Positions 31,659 through 41,515 are shown, counted from the first letter of the stretch. The stretch is DNA of 46,306 bases from Paludibacterium sp. (GCF_019232825.1 NZ_JAFAND010000023.1:1-46306); one strand, 5' to 3'. The notes: generated by a model from the letters alone, not told the origin. Numbers and translations are program-made.

Positions 31659-31760
31659 TGCCAATAGCATAAAATTATCGTTGAGCAATCACTCTATTCG
31701 TTCTAGGGTTATTTCATGGCGTGCCGGAAAAACGCCACCAACCCGGGGAGAAGGAGAGCG

Positions 31761-33395
31761 ATGCAATACGGACAGATGATGGATCAGCCGCTGCTGATCT
31801 CGAGCCTGATCAAGCATGCCGAGCAGTACCATGGCGACACGGAGGTGGTCTCCCGCCTCAGTGACGGCAGCATTCACCGCTATACCTGGGCCGAAGCCGC
31901 CCGCCGCGCGCGGCAATTGGCCAACGCGCTCGGCACGTTGGGGCTGAAGCCGGGCGAATGCATCGGCACCATGGCCTGGAATACCTATCGCCATCTGGAA
32001 GCGTATTACGCCATTTCCGGTCTCGGCGCGATCTGCCATACGGTCAACCACCGCTTATTCCCCGATCAGGTTCGTTACATCGTCGACCATGCCGAGGACC
32101 GCGCGCTGTTGTTCGACGCCGACTTCCTGCCGTTGGTGGAGCGGCTGGCGCCCGAGCTGCCGCATGTGCGGACCTGGATCTTGCTTGGCGCGCGCGCGCA
32201 AATGCCGGCGCACAGCCCGCTCGCCAATCTGCTGTGTTACGAGGACCTGGTCGCGAGCCACAGCGACCATTACGCGTGGCCGCAATTCGACGAACGCACG
32301 GCGAGCGGGCTGTGCTACACCTCCGGCACCACCGGCCATCCCAAAGGCGTGCTGTACGCGCATCGCTCGACGGTCCTGCACGCCTTGGCGAGCTCCTTGC
32401 CGGATGCCTTCGATCTATCCGCCGGCAGCTGTGTGCTGCCGGTGGTGCCGATGTTTCACGTCAACGGCTGGGGACTGCCTTATAGCGCGGCGCTCAATGG
32501 CATCAAGCTGGTGTTGCCCGGCAACCGGCTCGACGGCGCCAGCATCCATCAGCTGATCGTCGAGGAAGAGGTCACCATGGCCACGGGCGTGCCGACAGTG
32601 TGGCTCAATCTGCTGCAGCATTGCGAAACCAACCGATTGCGCCTGCATGGCCTCAAGCGCGTGGTGGTGGGCGGGTCGGCGGTGCCGGATTCGATGACCG
32701 GACACTTGGCCGAGCACGGCGTAGAGTTGCGTCAGTTGTGGGGCATGACCGAAATGTCGCCCTGCGGCACCATGAGCGCGCCCAAGTTCAAGCATCGCCA
32801 CGGCGGCACCGCCCTGATGCGGCAGCTGCAGGCGACGCAAGGCCGGCCGCTGTTCGGCGTCGAGATGCGCATCGTCGACGGCGCCGGCGAGCCGCTGCCG
32901 CATGATGGCGTGGCCTTCGGCAATCTGCAGGTGCGCGGGCCCTGGGTGCTGTCGCGATACTTCAAGCGCGACCTGGACGCCAGCCATACCGATGACGGGT
33001 GGTTCAACACCGGCGACGTGGCCAAGCTGGATGCCGACGGCTACATGCGCATCACCGATCGCACCAAGGACGTGATCAAGTCCGGCGGCGAATGGATCAG
33101 CTCGATCGAGCTGGAAAACATCCTGATGGGGCATCCGGCCGTGGCCGAAACCGCCGCCGTCGCCGCGCCGCATCCGAAGTGGGACGAGCGGCCGGTGATG
33201 GTGGTGGTGCTCAAGCAGGGGACGCAGGCAACGCGGGACGAACTATTGCAATTCTTTCAAGGCAAGGTGGCCAAGTGGTGGATTCCCGACGACGTGCTGT
33301 TTGTCGACGAACTGCCGCACACCGCCACCGGCAAGCTGCAAAAGCTGAAGCTGCGCGAGATGCTGCGCGATCACCGCTGGCCGAATGATCAGTAG
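31761..33395 (+). CDS. Acyl-CoA ligase (AMP-binding; DmdB/medium-chain type)
   Basis: This 544-residue adenylate-forming enzyme activates a carboxylic acid with ATP and CoA. The P-loop-like motif is [12 protein letters not shown] (about residue 190); the A5 motif is [12 protein letters not shown]7 is [13 protein letters not shown]8 is [17 protein letters not shown] and the C-terminal Lys lies in TATGKLQK. The start has AAGGAG 9 bases upstream; an upstream in-frame start is less likely. Sequence type is that of long/medium-chain or 3-methylthiopropionyl-CoA ligases (DmdB); the true substrate cannot be told. It follows the regBA pair but with its own leader. The next 380 bases are non-coding. 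Confidence 0.92.
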   Translation: MQYGQMMDQPLLISSLIKHAEQYHGDTEVVSRLSDGSIHRYTWAEAARRARQLANALGTLGLKPGECIGTMAWNTYRHLEAYYAISGLGAICHTVNHRLFPDQVRYIVDHAEDRALLFDADFLPLVERLAPELPHVRTWILLGARAQMPAHSPLANLLCYEDLVASHSDHYAWPQFDERTASGLCYTSGTTGHPKGVLYAHRSTVLHALASSLPDAFDLSAGSCVLPVVPMFHVNGWGLPYSAALNGIKLVLPGNRLDGASIHQLIVEEEVTMATGVPTVWLNLLQHCETNRLRLHGLKRVVVGGSAVPDSMTGHLAEHGVELRQLWGMTEMSPCGTMSAPKFKHRHGGTALMRQLQATQGRPLFGVEMRIVDGAGEPLPHDGVAFGNLQVRGPWVLSRYFKRDLDASHTDDGWFNTGDVAKLDADGYMRITDRTKDVIKSGGEWISSIELENILMGHPAVAETAAVAAPHPKWDERPVMVVVLKQGTQATRDELLQFFQGKVAKWWIPDDVLFVDELPHTATGKLQKLKLREMLRDHRWPNDQ

Positions 33396-33541
33396 ACCAT
33401 GTAACGATGAATGGTTGGACATATTTGAGTTTTTGCACTAAATTAATGCTGTTTGCAAATTCATCCACGGCACGCGGCGGCAACGCCACGTGCCGCGTTG
33501 AATTCACAATGGCTGAGAAGCTGTTGTGATGTTAGCCCCTC

Positions 33542-33607
33542 GAAGCATCGCAAGATGCTTCTTCCTCGTGTTGACCCCTGCCGCGAGAGCGGTGGGGGGC
33601 CTTTTCT
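33542..33607 (+). ncRNA. Two-hairpin structured segment (terminator or small RNA)
   Basis: Hairpin 1 is GAAGCATC-GCAA-GATGCTTC, a perfect stem with a GNRA loop (33542-33561). Hairpin 2 is CCCCTGCCGC-GAGA-GCGGTGGGG, also with a GNRA loop and two wobble pairs (33575-33598), followed by CCTTTTCTCC. This looks like the 3' end of a small RNA or the terminator of the acyl-CoA ligase transcript. In the rest of 33396-33775, the only other feature is TTGACA near 33677 in an AT-rich stretch upstream of the chemoreceptor. Confidence 0.45.
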
Positions 33608-33775
33608 CCTTGCCGCGAAAAAACTAGCCGCATTTTGCTTAAATCAAATTTCTGTGATTTATGTCGTATTAGTAATTGACAGTTAAATGTTATCCTTACG
33701 GTTTGAGTCACTATGATGCGGTCGGCGCGTGCGCGCCGTGCGCATCGCCGCACCTTTCCAGAGGACTGACATTTC

Positions 33776-35662
33776 ATGCTGAAATCACTAAGAAGCCGAC
33801 TTATCGTCTTCAATGCCTTCATGCTGGCCATTTTCGGCCTCGTGCTGGTTTCCATTACCTACGTGCAGATGCGCAGCGAAATCCTGTCCAACGTGGATAA
33901 GGAATTCAACGCCTTGCTGTACGGCGAGCAGACGGTGGTCGCCAACTGGATCGACAGCAAGGTCAGTCTGGTATCGGCGCAGGTAACCAACATCAACCGC
34001 CCCGACGCGATTCCGTTTTTGGCGCAAACCGCCGCGGGCGGGCACTTCGGCGGCGGCGTGTACGCCGGCTTCGAGGACGGGCGCAAGCCGATCTTCAACG
34101 ACAACTGGCAGCCTCCGGCCGACTACAAGGCCGCCGACCGGCCGTGGTACTCGCAGACCAAGGCCAATAACCGCATCACGCTGACCGAGCCGTACATCGA
34201 CTCCGAAACCAAGAAGATGGTGATGACGATCGGCGTGCCGTTCACCACCAATGGCAAGTTTGCCGGCGTCGTCGGCGGCGACGTGTTCGTCGAGGACCTG
34301 GTGAAGACGGTCTTGAACGCCAAGATCCGTTCCGGCGGCTATATGTTCATCGTCAACCACAACGGCAATCTGATCGGCCACCCGAAGGCGGCGCTGACCA
34401 TGAAGCCGCTGACCAGCATCGCCCCGGCGTTGACGCCGGAAGAAGTCGACCGCGTCGCCAAGGTCGACCCGGTGCAGAACGCGACCATCGACGGCACCGA
34501 CGTGCTGTGGCAGGCCGTGCCGGTGCCGGGCACCGACTGGTACATCTGCGCGGCGATGGATAAGGCGCAAGTGCTGGCGCCGCTGCACACGCTGCTCTAC
34601 ACGATGCTCGGCCTGGGCATCCTGGTGCTGATCCTGATGGTGCCGGTGGCGAGCTACGTGATCGCGCGCATGTTCGGCGGTCTGATGGTGTTGAAGAACG
34701 CCATGGTCGAAGTCTCCAAGGGCGAGGGCGACTTGACCCTGCGCCTGGAAGAAACCGGCGCGGCGGAAATCGTCGAAACCGCGCACGCGTTCAACCAATT
34801 CGTGGCGCGGCTGCAGAATATGTTCAGCTTGTTGCGCAATGACGCCTCGTCGCTGATCGGCGGCGTGACCCAGGTCGGCCAATTGGTTGGCGGCGTCGCC
34901 AGCAGTTCGCGTGAAATGTCCGACGTGTCGTCGTCCAATGCCGCCACGCTGGAAGAGATCACCGTCAGCATCTCGCACATCGCCGAAAGCGCGCATCAGG
35001 CGGACCAGCTGGTCAACGAAACCGAACGCCGCCTGGGCGAGAGCGCCGCCAGCATCAGCCGCTTGTCGTCCGGCATGGAGGGCACGGTCAATTCGGTGCG
35101 CGGTCTGGAGACCATGCTGACTGCGCTCGATAAGCGCTCGGAAGAGATCAGCGGCATCACCAACGTGATCCGCGACATCGCCGACCAGACCAACCTGCTG
35201 GCGTTGAACGCCGCCATCGAAGCGGCGCGCGCCGGCGAGATGGGCCGAGGCTTCGCCGTGGTGGCCGACGAAGTGCGTAAGCTGGCCGAACGCACCGGCG
35301 GCGCGACTCAGGAAATCGCCGGTATGGTCGATGCCATCCGTCAGGGAACCAGCCGCGCGGTCAGCGACATGAACCAGACTATCAGCTCGGTGGACGAAGG
35401 CGTGCAGTTGACGCGCGACGCGGTCGAGGGCATCGGCGTGATCCGCTCGGCGATGGACAAGGTGGTGGACAAGATGCATGAAATTGCCCACTCGACCAAC
35501 GAGCAGCACAACGCCTCGACGCTGATCGCGCAGAGCACCGAGAACATCAATAGCCGCATCCTGGAAAACGACGGCCGTTTGCAAAGCGCCAGCGACGAGC
35601 TGGGCCGCTTGTCGAACGCCGCCAAGCAAATGCAGGACGCGTTTGGCCGCTTCAAGCTGTAA
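33776..35662 (+). CDS. Methyl-accepting chemotaxis protein with amino-acid-type dCache domain
   Basis: This 628-residue transmembrane chemoreceptor has TM1 at about 10-31, a periplasmic double-Cache domain (about 40-270), TM2 at about 272-298, then HAMP and a cytosolic signalling hairpin. The hairpin tip is near residues 467-508 ([19 protein letters not shown]). The sensor carries the dCache amino-acid motif: Y in DYKAADR, R and WY in RPWY, Y in TEPYID and D in VGGDVF. It should therefore bind amino acids, as PctA-type receptors do. It lacks a C-terminal CheR-tethering pentapeptide (ends FGRFKL). It is monocistronic with a clear terminator. Confidence 0.93.
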   Translation: MLKSLRSRLIVFNAFMLAIFGLVLVSITYVQMRSEILSNVDKEFNALLYGEQTVVANWIDSKVSLVSAQVTNINRPDAIPFLAQTAAGGHFGGGVYAGFEDGRKPIFNDNWQPPADYKAADRPWYSQTKANNRITLTEPYIDSETKKMVMTIGVPFTTNGKFAGVVGGDVFVEDLVKTVLNAKIRSGGYMFIVNHNGNLIGHPKAALTMKPLTSIAPALTPEEVDRVAKVDPVQNATIDGTDVLWQAVPVPGTDWYICAAMDKAQVLAPLHTLLYTMLGLGILVLILMVPVASYVIARMFGGLMVLKNAMVEVSKGEGDLTLRLEETGAAEIVETAHAFNQFVARLQNMFSLLRNDASSLIGGVTQVGQLVGGVASSSREMSDVSSSNAATLEEITVSISHIAESAHQADQLVNETERRLGESAASISRLSSGMEGTVNSVRGLETMLTALDKRSEEISGITNVIRDIADQTNLLALNAAIEAARAGEMGRGFAVVADEVRKLAERTGGATQEIAGMVDAIRQGTSRAVSDMNQTISSVDEGVQLTRDAVEGIGVIRSAMDKVVDKMHEIAHSTNEQHNASTLIAQSTENINSRILENDGRLQSASDELGRLSNAAKQMQDAFGRFKL

Positions 35663-35682
35663 CCGGCCGCGTTGGAACGTAG

Positions 35683-35708
35683 AAGCCCGCTTGCGCGGGC
35701 TTTTTTTG
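35683..35708 (+). terminator. Rho-independent terminator of the chemoreceptor gene
   Basis: AAGCCCGC-TTGC-GCGGGCTT followed by a T-run, about 20 bases behind the stop codon. Confidence 0.9.
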
Positions 35709-35756
35709 TGCCATCAAGATCGGCGTTGCATCCGACGCGAATGCGCCTCCCACTGC

Positions 35757-35795
35757 GTAGGGCGCAATCGCCGCGCGACGCGCGGCATTGCGCCA
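35757..35795. repeat. GTAG-type hairpin repeat, divergent member
   Basis: The segment begins GTAGGGCGCAAT and ends ATTGCGCC, with GC-rich sequence between. It has the GTAG head and stem layout of the other repeats but a different stem. It sits between the chemoreceptor terminator and the convergent FAD-dehydrogenase gene end. Confidence 0.55.
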
Positions 35796-35801
35796 AATAC
35801 C

Positions 35802-37193
35802 TCAGGGCGCCAGCCACTTGCCCGGGTTCATCAGGTTGTCCGGGTCGAGCAAGGTCTTGAGCGAGCGCATCAACGACAGCGCCAGCGGGTCTTTATAGGC
35901 TTCGAGCCAATGGGTCTTGAGCTGGCCGACGCCGTGCTCGGCCGCCAGCGTGCCGTTCAGGCGGTAGACGATGTCGTAGACGATGCGGTTGACCTCGGCT
36001 TCGTCGTCGAACAGATCGACGTTGCCTGGGCGGGTGAACGAAACGTTGTAGTGCAGATTGCCGTCGCCGGCGTGGCCGAAAGCCATGATGCTGCAGCCGG
36101 GGAAGGCTGTCCGCAATGCCTGGCCGGCCTCGTCGAGGAAACGCGGGATGGCGCTCGAAGGCACGCCGATATCGTGCTTGATGCTCGGTCCGCGCCGCTT
36201 TTGCGTTTCCGACATATCTTCGCGCAATTGCCATAGCGCCAGGCGCTCGCTCTCGCTCTGCGCGATGACGCCGTCCTCCATGTCGCGCGCCGACAGCCAT
36301 TCGACCAGCGCTTCTTCCAGCGCCGCTTGGCCGTCGCTGTCGGACAGCTCGATCAACAAGGTCCATGGCGCGATGAACGGCACTTTGTCGCCTTGATAGT
36401 CGCGCAGCAAGGCCAGGCAGTCGGCCGACATGATTTCGAAGGCGGTCAGGCGGTCGGCGAAACGCTCGCGCAAGGCGCCGAGCCAATCGATGGCGGTGTG
36501 CGCATCGGCGACGCCGACCAGCGCGGTGGCGCGCGCGCGCGGCCGGGCGAACAGTTTGAGCGTGGCGGCGGTGATCAGGCCCAGCTGGCCTTCCGAGCCG
36601 ATGAACAGTTGTTTGAGATCCAGGCCGCTGGTGTCCTTGCGTAGCCCGGACAGTTGATTGAGCACCCGGCCATCGGGCAGCACCACCTCCAAGCCGAGCG
36701 TCAGCTCGCGCATGGTGCCGTAGCGCAATACCGCCAGGCCACCGGCGTTGGTCGCCAGGTTGCCGCCGATCTGGCAGCTGCCCTCGCTGGCGAGCGACAA
36801 TGGAAACAACCGGTCGGCCGACTCGGCGATTTGCTGCGCGCGCGCCAGCGTCACGCCGGCCTCCAGCGTCATGCTGTTGTTGGCTGCGTCGACTTCGATG
36901 GTGCGGTCAAGCCGGCGCAGGCCGACCACCAGCGCCCGGCCGCTGCCGTCCGGCGTGGCCGCGCCGCAGGTCGAGGTATTGCCGCCTTGCGGCACCAGCG
37001 GTACATGAAACTGACGCGCCAGGCGCACGAGTTCGGCCACTTCGGCGCGCGTGCCGGGCAGCGCCACCGCCAGCGGCTGGCCCAGATAGCGCTGGCGCAG
37101 ATCCACGCAAAACGGCTCGATGTCGAGAGGGGCTTGCAGCACGTGGCGCGCGCCGATGAGGTTGCTCAACGTGGACAGAAATTCGGTGGACAT
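35802..37193 (-). CDS. FAD-linked 2-hydroxyacid dehydrogenase (GlcD/D2HGDH type)
   Basis: This 463-residue flavoenzyme oxidises a D-2-hydroxyacid (D-lactate, glycolate or D-2-hydroxyglutarate) and passes electrons to a quinone or flavoprotein. The PCMH FAD domain (about residues 35-215) has PQGGNTSTCG and EGSCQIGGNLATNAGG. The C-terminal FAD-oxidase domain has GHAGDGNLHYN with metal-binding histidines and AEHGVGQLK. GAGGAG lies 8 bases before the ATG. It is the last gene of the aldehyde dehydrogenase operon, following the transporter gene by about 10 bases, so it may act on an acid brought in by it. Confidence 0.88.
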   Translation of the reverse strand: MSTEFLSTLSNLIGARHVLQAPLDIEPFCVDLRQRYLGQPLAVALPGTRAEVAELVRLARQFHVPLVPQGGNTSTCGAATPDGSGRALVVGLRRLDRTIEVDAANNSMTLEAGVTLARAQQIAESADRLFPLSLASEGSCQIGGNLATNAGGLAVLRYGTMRELTLGLEVVLPDGRVLNQLSGLRKDTSGLDLKQLFIGSEGQLGLITAATLKLFARPRARATALVGVADAHTAIDWLGALRERFADRLTAFEIMSADCLALLRDYQGDKVPFIAPWTLLIELSDSDGQAALEEALVEWLSARDMEDGVIAQSESERLALWQLREDMSETQKRRGPSIKHDIGVPSSAIPRFLDEAGQALRTAFPGCSIMAFGHAGDGNLHYNVSFTRPGNVDLFDDEAEVNRIVYDIVYRLNGTLAAEHGVGQLKTHWLEAYKDPLALSLMRSLKTLLDPDNLMNPGKWLAP

Positions 37194-37203
37194 CGCGCAC
37201 TCC

Positions 37204-38676
37204 TCACTGACGGGTGAAACGGGAGACCGCCCAGGCGGTGACGAACGCCAGCGGCACCGAGCACAGCGCGGGGTTGGCCAGCGGGAACAGCGGGTGGGCA
37301 AATCCGAGCACCGCGACCCATACCGCCGGGCCGGCCACGATCAAGGCCGTGGCGCCCAACAGGCCGGCCAGACCGCCGGCGACCGCGCCGCGGGCGGTAA
37401 GACCCGGCCAGAATAGCGTCAACAGCAGCACCGGGAACGGGCCGCTGGCGGCCATGCCGAAGGCAAGCCCCATCATGATGGCGATATTCTGGTTCTGAAA
37501 CCAGGTGGAGAGCCCTACCGCCAGCAGAACCAGCACGATCACCGACCAGCGCGAGGCGGCCAGTTCGCCGGCCTCGCTGGTTTGTCCTCGGCGCAACAAG
37601 CCGGCGTACAGGTCGTGGCTGAGGCTGCTGGCCCCGGCCACGGTCAGTCCGGCGATCACGGCCATGATGGTGGCGAACACCACGGCGGCGACGATGTCCT
37701 GCAACGCCGTGCCGCCGATGGCGCGCGCCAGATGCAGCGCCGCCATGTTGTCCCCGCCGATCAACTTGCCGTGGACGTCGAGAAAAGCTGGCGCGTGGCT
37801 GACGAAGACGATGGCGCCGATACCGATGACGACGTTCAGCGTGAAGAACAGGGCGACGATGCCGGTGGCCCAGCAGGCCGAGGCGCGCGCAGCACGCGCG
37901 TCCGGCACGGTGAAAAAGCGCATCAGCACGTGCGGCAGCCCCAGCAGACCGAGCACCAGCCCCAGGCCGAGCGACAGCACTTCCCACGGGTTATGCATCG
38001 CCTTGCTTGGCAGCCATACCCCGTGGCCGGCCGGATGCAGCGCTTCCGCGTGGGCGATCAGCGCGGGCAGGCTCGCGCCGCTCTTCAGCCACACGCCGGC
38101 CGCCAGCACCAAGCCGCAGATCAGCATCAGGCAGGCTTTGGCGATCTGCACCCAGGTGGTGGCCAGCATGCCGCCCAACGCGACGTACACGATGGCGAGC
38201 AGCCCCGCCAGCAGCACGGCGGGCAGATAAGGCAAGCCGAACAATAGGCCAAGGAGCTTGCCGGCGCCGATCAACTGCACCACCAGATAGAATAGAACGA
38301 TCAGCAGTGAACTGATGGTTGACAGCGCGCGTACCGAGGACGTATCGAAGCGGCTGGTCAGGATGTCGCCCAAGGTGAAACGGCCGCGCTCGCGCAGCTT
38401 CTCGGCGAACAGCAGCAACAACAGCGGCCAGCCGGCCAGCGTGCCGACAGCGTAGATCAGCGAATCGTAGCCTTGGCGCATAAAGAGCCCCGCCGCGCCG
38501 AGAAAGGCGGCGGCGGACAGGTAATCGCCCGCTAGCGCAAGCCCGTTCTGCCAGGCGCTGATGCGCCCCGAGGCGGCGTAGAAGTCGGCGCGCGAGCGCG
38601 TGCGCCGCGCCGCCCACAGCGTCAGCGCCAGACTGAACGCCAAGAGTGTCAGAACCGCGCATTGCGCCAGATTCAT
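37204..38676 (-). CDS. Solute:sodium symporter, ActP-like
   Basis: This 490-residue inner-membrane transporter has about 13 predicted helices. Family marks are the TM1 region, GRISAWQNGLALAGDYLSAAAFLG with its ion-site Ser/Ala, DILTSRF, and the ATTWVQIAKACLM segment of acetate permeases. It is shorter than ActP (about 549). The ATG overlaps the stop of the upstream DUF485-like gene (ATGA), mirroring the yjcH-actP pair. It likely imports acetate, lactate or another short acid. Confidence 0.88.
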   Translation of the reverse strand: MNLAQCAVLTLLAFSLALTLWAARRTRSRADFYAASGRISAWQNGLALAGDYLSAAAFLGAAGLFMRQGYDSLIYAVGTLAGWPLLLLLFAEKLRERGRFTLGDILTSRFDTSSVRALSTISSLLIVLFYLVVQLIGAGKLLGLLFGLPYLPAVLLAGLLAIVYVALGGMLATTWVQIAKACLMLICGLVLAAGVWLKSGASLPALIAHAEALHPAGHGVWLPSKAMHNPWEVLSLGLGLVLGLLGLPHVLMRFFTVPDARAARASACWATGIVALFFTLNVVIGIGAIVFVSHAPAFLDVHGKLIGGDNMAALHLARAIGGTALQDIVAAVVFATIMAVIAGLTVAGASSLSHDLYAGLLRRGQTSEAGELAASRWSVIVLVLLAVGLSTWFQNQNIAIMMGLAFGMAASGPFPVLLLTLFWPGLTARGAVAGGLAGLLGATALIVAGPAVWVAVLGFAHPLFPLANPALCSVPLAFVTAWAVSRFTRQ

Positions 38677-38870
38677 GGCCGCCCCTCGCGCCGACTGGCC
38701 TGACGGACGTAAAGCAGCGTGACGATAAAGCCAAGCCAGATCAGACCAAGCGCCAGCGGCAACGACAGGGGCAGCGGGCCGCAGGGCAGGTCGAGCCAGG
38801 CAGGGAAAAACGCCACTACGCCATAGTAGGCGGCGATCGGCAGCAACAGCAGGACAAGCAACCACTTCAT
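38673..38870 (-). CDS. Small membrane protein, DUF485-like
   Basis: This 65-residue protein has two predicted membrane helices (about residues 3-20 and 34-55), with a short Pro/Leu-rich loop, and ends VRQASRREGRP. Size, position before an ActP-like gene and the IVTLLYVRQA helix end resemble DUF485/YjcH partners of acetate permeases, though it is much shorter than YjcH (about 104). The coding end overlaps the transporter start by 4 bases. It is separated from the aldehyde dehydrogenase stop by 4 bases. Confidence 0.75.
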   Translation of the reverse strand: MKWLLVLLLLPIAAYYGVVAFFPAWLDLPCGPLPLSLPLALGLIWLGFIVTLLYVRQASRREGRP

Positions 38871-38874
38871 GCGT

Positions 38875-40230
38875 TTATTTTTGCCAATAGGTTTTGACGT
38901 TGACGAATTCGTATAGGCCGAATTCAGATAATTCGCGGCCGTAGCCCGAATCCTTGACCCCGCCGAACGGCAGCCGCAGATCGGAGCTGGTATGGCGGTT
39001 GATGAACACGCTGCCGGCCTGAATCTGGCGCGCCAATGTCCAGGCGCGCTCGGTATCGGCGCTGTAGATCGTGGCGCCGAGGCCGAACGGGGTATCGTTG
39101 GCGAGCCGGATCGCGTCCTGCTCGTCGCGGGCGCGCAGGATGCTGGCCACGGGACCGAACACTTCCTCGCGATAGACGCGGCAGCGCGGGCTGACGTGGT
39201 CCAGCACCGTGGCCGGATAGAAGAAACCGGGGCCTGCCGGCAGCGTACCGCCCAAGCGCAGCGTCGCGCCATTGGCCACGGCGTCCTGCACCTGATGGTG
39301 TAATGCCGCGCGCAGATCGTCGCGCGTCAGCGGCGAGAGCGTAGTGGCCGGGTCGGTCGGCGCGCCGGGACGCAGGGCCGCGGCTTCGGCCACGAACAGC
39401 TCGATGAAACGCTCTGCGATCTCCGGCACCACAATCATGCGCTTGGCCGCGTTGCACGATTGGCCGGCGTCGCGAAAGCGCGAATGCGCGGCTTCGCGCG
39501 CCGCGGCGTCGACGTCGGCGTCGGCCAGGACGATGAACGGATTGCTGCCGCCTAATTCTAGCACGGTCTTTTTCAGGTGCCGGCCGGCCAGCTCGGCCAG
39601 ATGGCGGCCGGTGGCGGTCGAACCGGTGAAAGCCATGGCGTCTGACAGGCGGATGGCCTCTTCCACCTGGTCATGATCGATCCAGGCGATATCCAGCACG
39701 TCGAGTCCTGCCTGGCGTACGCAATCGAGCAGCAACTGCGTGCATTGCGGCACCACCGGCGCCGGTTTCACCAGACAGGCATTGCCGGCCATCAGCGCCG
39801 GCACGGCGAAACGCAGCACCTGCCAGATCGGATAATTCCACGGCATGATGGCGAGCACGGTGCCGAGCGGCTCGAACGCCACACCGCTGCGGCTGCCATG
39901 GGTCGGAATCGCCAGCGGCTGCAGCAGGCTGGGGGCCAGGCTCGCGTAATAGCGGATCAATTTTTCCGATTTGTCGATTTCCGCCAGGCATTCGGCGGTG
40001 CGCTTGCCGACTTCCAGCGTCACCAGATCGGCCAAGGACCGGCGGTGCGCCATCAGCGTGTCGGCGAGCCGCATCATGCGCGCTGCGCGGGCTTCGGTGT
40101 CGAGTCGCGCCCAGTCTTGACGCGCATGGCGCAAGCGGTCGACGCAGGCCGGCAGGTGTTCCGGCGTCCAAGCGGCGCGGGTGAAGACGACTTCGCCGCT
40201 GGCGGGATTGCAGGACGTAAATGCTGTCAT
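38875..40230 (-). CDS. Aldehyde dehydrogenase (succinate-semialdehyde type)
   Basis: This 451-residue NAD(P)-dependent enzyme oxidises a semialdehyde to its acid. The catalytic Cys lies in DAGQSCNAAKR and the general-base Glu in ELGGSNPF. MPWNYPIWQ and the Rossmann FTGSTATGR are family-typical. Overall it most resembles succinate-semialdehyde dehydrogenases (Sad/GabD). It is the first gene of the operon with the DUF485-like protein, the symporter and the FAD-dehydrogenase. It could also serve putrescine-derived aldehydes, given the PuuB-type oxidase 4.6 kb away, but this is speculative. Confidence 0.9.
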   Translation of the reverse strand: MTAFTSCNPASGEVVFTRAAWTPEHLPACVDRLRHARQDWARLDTEARAARMMRLADTLMAHRRSLADLVTLEVGKRTAECLAEIDKSEKLIRYYASLAPSLLQPLAIPTHGSRSGVAFEPLGTVLAIMPWNYPIWQVLRFAVPALMAGNACLVKPAPVVPQCTQLLLDCVRQAGLDVLDIAWIDHDQVEEAIRLSDAMAFTGSTATGRHLAELAGRHLKKTVLELGGSNPFIVLADADVDAAAREAAHSRFRDAGQSCNAAKRMIVVPEIAERFIELFVAEAAALRPGAPTDPATTLSPLTRDDLRAALHHQVQDAVANGATLRLGGTLPAGPGFFYPATVLDHVSPRCRVYREEVFGPVASILRARDEQDAIRLANDTPFGLGATIYSADTERAWTLARQIQAGSVFINRHTSSDLRLPFGGVKDSGYGRELSEFGLYEFVNVKTYWQK

Positions 40231-40274
40231 AGCCTATGTGGCTTTGTTAGTTGGGAGCAATAGTCCACTTTAAC

Positions 40275-40304
40275 AAAAAGCCCCGCTGCCGGACAGCAGC
40301 GAGG
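40275..40304 (-). terminator. Terminator of the nitronate monooxygenase-like gene
   Basis: On the minus strand, CGCTGC-TGTCCG-GCAGCG is followed by GGGGCTTTTTG. It lies about 30 bases behind the stop codon. Confidence 0.75.
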
Positions 40305-40333
40305 CGTCGTGAATGGACGGGACGGTGACGTGG

Positions 40334-41515
40334 CTACAAGACCGGCTTGCTCTCCAGGTCAGGCGGCATGACGCCGGTCAGCAGGTAGTCGATGGTTTCG
40401 CGCACGCTGCGCATCGCCGATCCGAACGGCAACGGCTCGGCGCCGCGGAAGAATAGCCCCTTGCTGACTTCGCCACGGAAGGCCGCGGCCAACTTCAGGT
40501 CGATGCAGAACTGGCCCACTTTGGACAAGCCGTCGCGCAAGCCACACACGCTCAAGCAGTTGAGCCCCTGGGTGCAGCGGCGCGGATCGGCTTTGGCATT
40601 GGCCTGCAGCTTGGCTTCGCGGCTCAGGTAGCTCTTGAGGAACGGTGTGAGCACGCCGCGCGCCGGCAGGCCGGCCACGCTCATGAACTCGGTGATGTCT
40701 TCCGGCCGCGCTTCGGCCAGGGTGCGCTTGAAGTTGTCGTGCGCGTCGCCTTCGCGCGTCACGGCAAAGGCGGTGCCGACTTGCACGGCCGCGGCGCCGA
40801 GTTCGGAAATGAACGTGCACACTTTTTCAAAGCTGTTGACGCCGCCGGCGACGATCAACGGAATACGTTCGCGCTCCAGTCCCAGCGTGCGGAAGAGTTC
40901 GAAGGTCTCTTCCAGTACACGGCGGAATTCGAAACGCTCCTCGCCCAGGTTTTGGATGTGCGCCGCGCCCAGGTGTCCGCCCGCATGATTGGGGTGCTCA
41001 ATGACGATGGCGTCGGGCAGCCGGTTCTTTTTCATCCAGCGCTTGAGTACGATGCCGATGCCGCGCGACTCGGACAGGATCGGGATCAACGCCACATCGG
41101 GATGCTCGGCCGCCATTTCCGGCAGATCGAGCGGCAGGCCCGCGCCCATGACCACGGCGTGCGCGCCCGATTCGCAGGCTTGACGCACGTAGGCGGCGTG
41201 CGAATCGACCGCCTTCATCACGTTCACGGCGACCATGCCATTGCCGTCGGCACGTTCCAGTGCGCCTTTGACCTCGCGATCCAGGGCGATCAGGTTCAAT
41301 TGATCCAGTTCGGCTTGGCCGTGGGCTTGTGCCGAGCGAGCCATCAAATCTTCATGCAGATGCCGCAGGTCGACACTCGCGACCGTGCCGACACCGCCTT
41401 CGTGCGCCACGCTACCGGCGAGGCTTTTGGCGGAGATGCCGACCCCCATGCCGCCTTGCACGATGGGCAACAAGGAGCGGCCGCGGATGACCAGCGGGGA
41501 GAATGCATGTTTCAT
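40334..41515 (-). CDS. Nitronate monooxygenase/2-enoate-type flavoprotein (NPD family)
   Basis: This 393-residue FMN-binding TIM barrel has PIVQGGMGVGISAKSLAGSVA at the N-terminus, IEHPNHAGGHLGA with the catalytic-type His, PLIVAGGV and AVQVGTAF phosphate-binding motifs, as in NPD/NMO (2-nitropropane dioxygenase) proteins. An extra C-terminal part of about 80 residues with three to four Cys (RRCTQGLNCLSVCG) is not part of the basic fold and could hold a metal or cluster. The start MKHAFSPLVIRG gives the usual N-terminus. Enzyme activity (nitroalkane oxidation versus enoyl reductase-like) is uncertain. Confidence 0.8.
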   Translation of the reverse strand: MKHAFSPLVIRGRSLLPIVQGGMGVGISAKSLAGSVAHEGGVGTVASVDLRHLHEDLMARSAQAHGQAELDQLNLIALDREVKGALERADGNGMVAVNVMKAVDSHAAYVRQACESGAHAVVMGAGLPLDLPEMAAEHPDVALIPILSESRGIGIVLKRWMKKNRLPDAIVIEHPNHAGGHLGAAHIQNLGEERFEFRRVLEETFELFRTLGLERERIPLIVAGGVNSFEKVCTFISELGAAAVQVGTAFAVTREGDAHDNFKRTLAEARPEDITEFMSVAGLPARGVLTPFLKSYLSREAKLQANAKADPRRCTQGLNCLSVCGLRDGLSKVGQFCIDLKLAAAFRGEVSKGLFFRGAEPLPFGSAMRSVRETIDYLLTGVMPPDLESKPVL

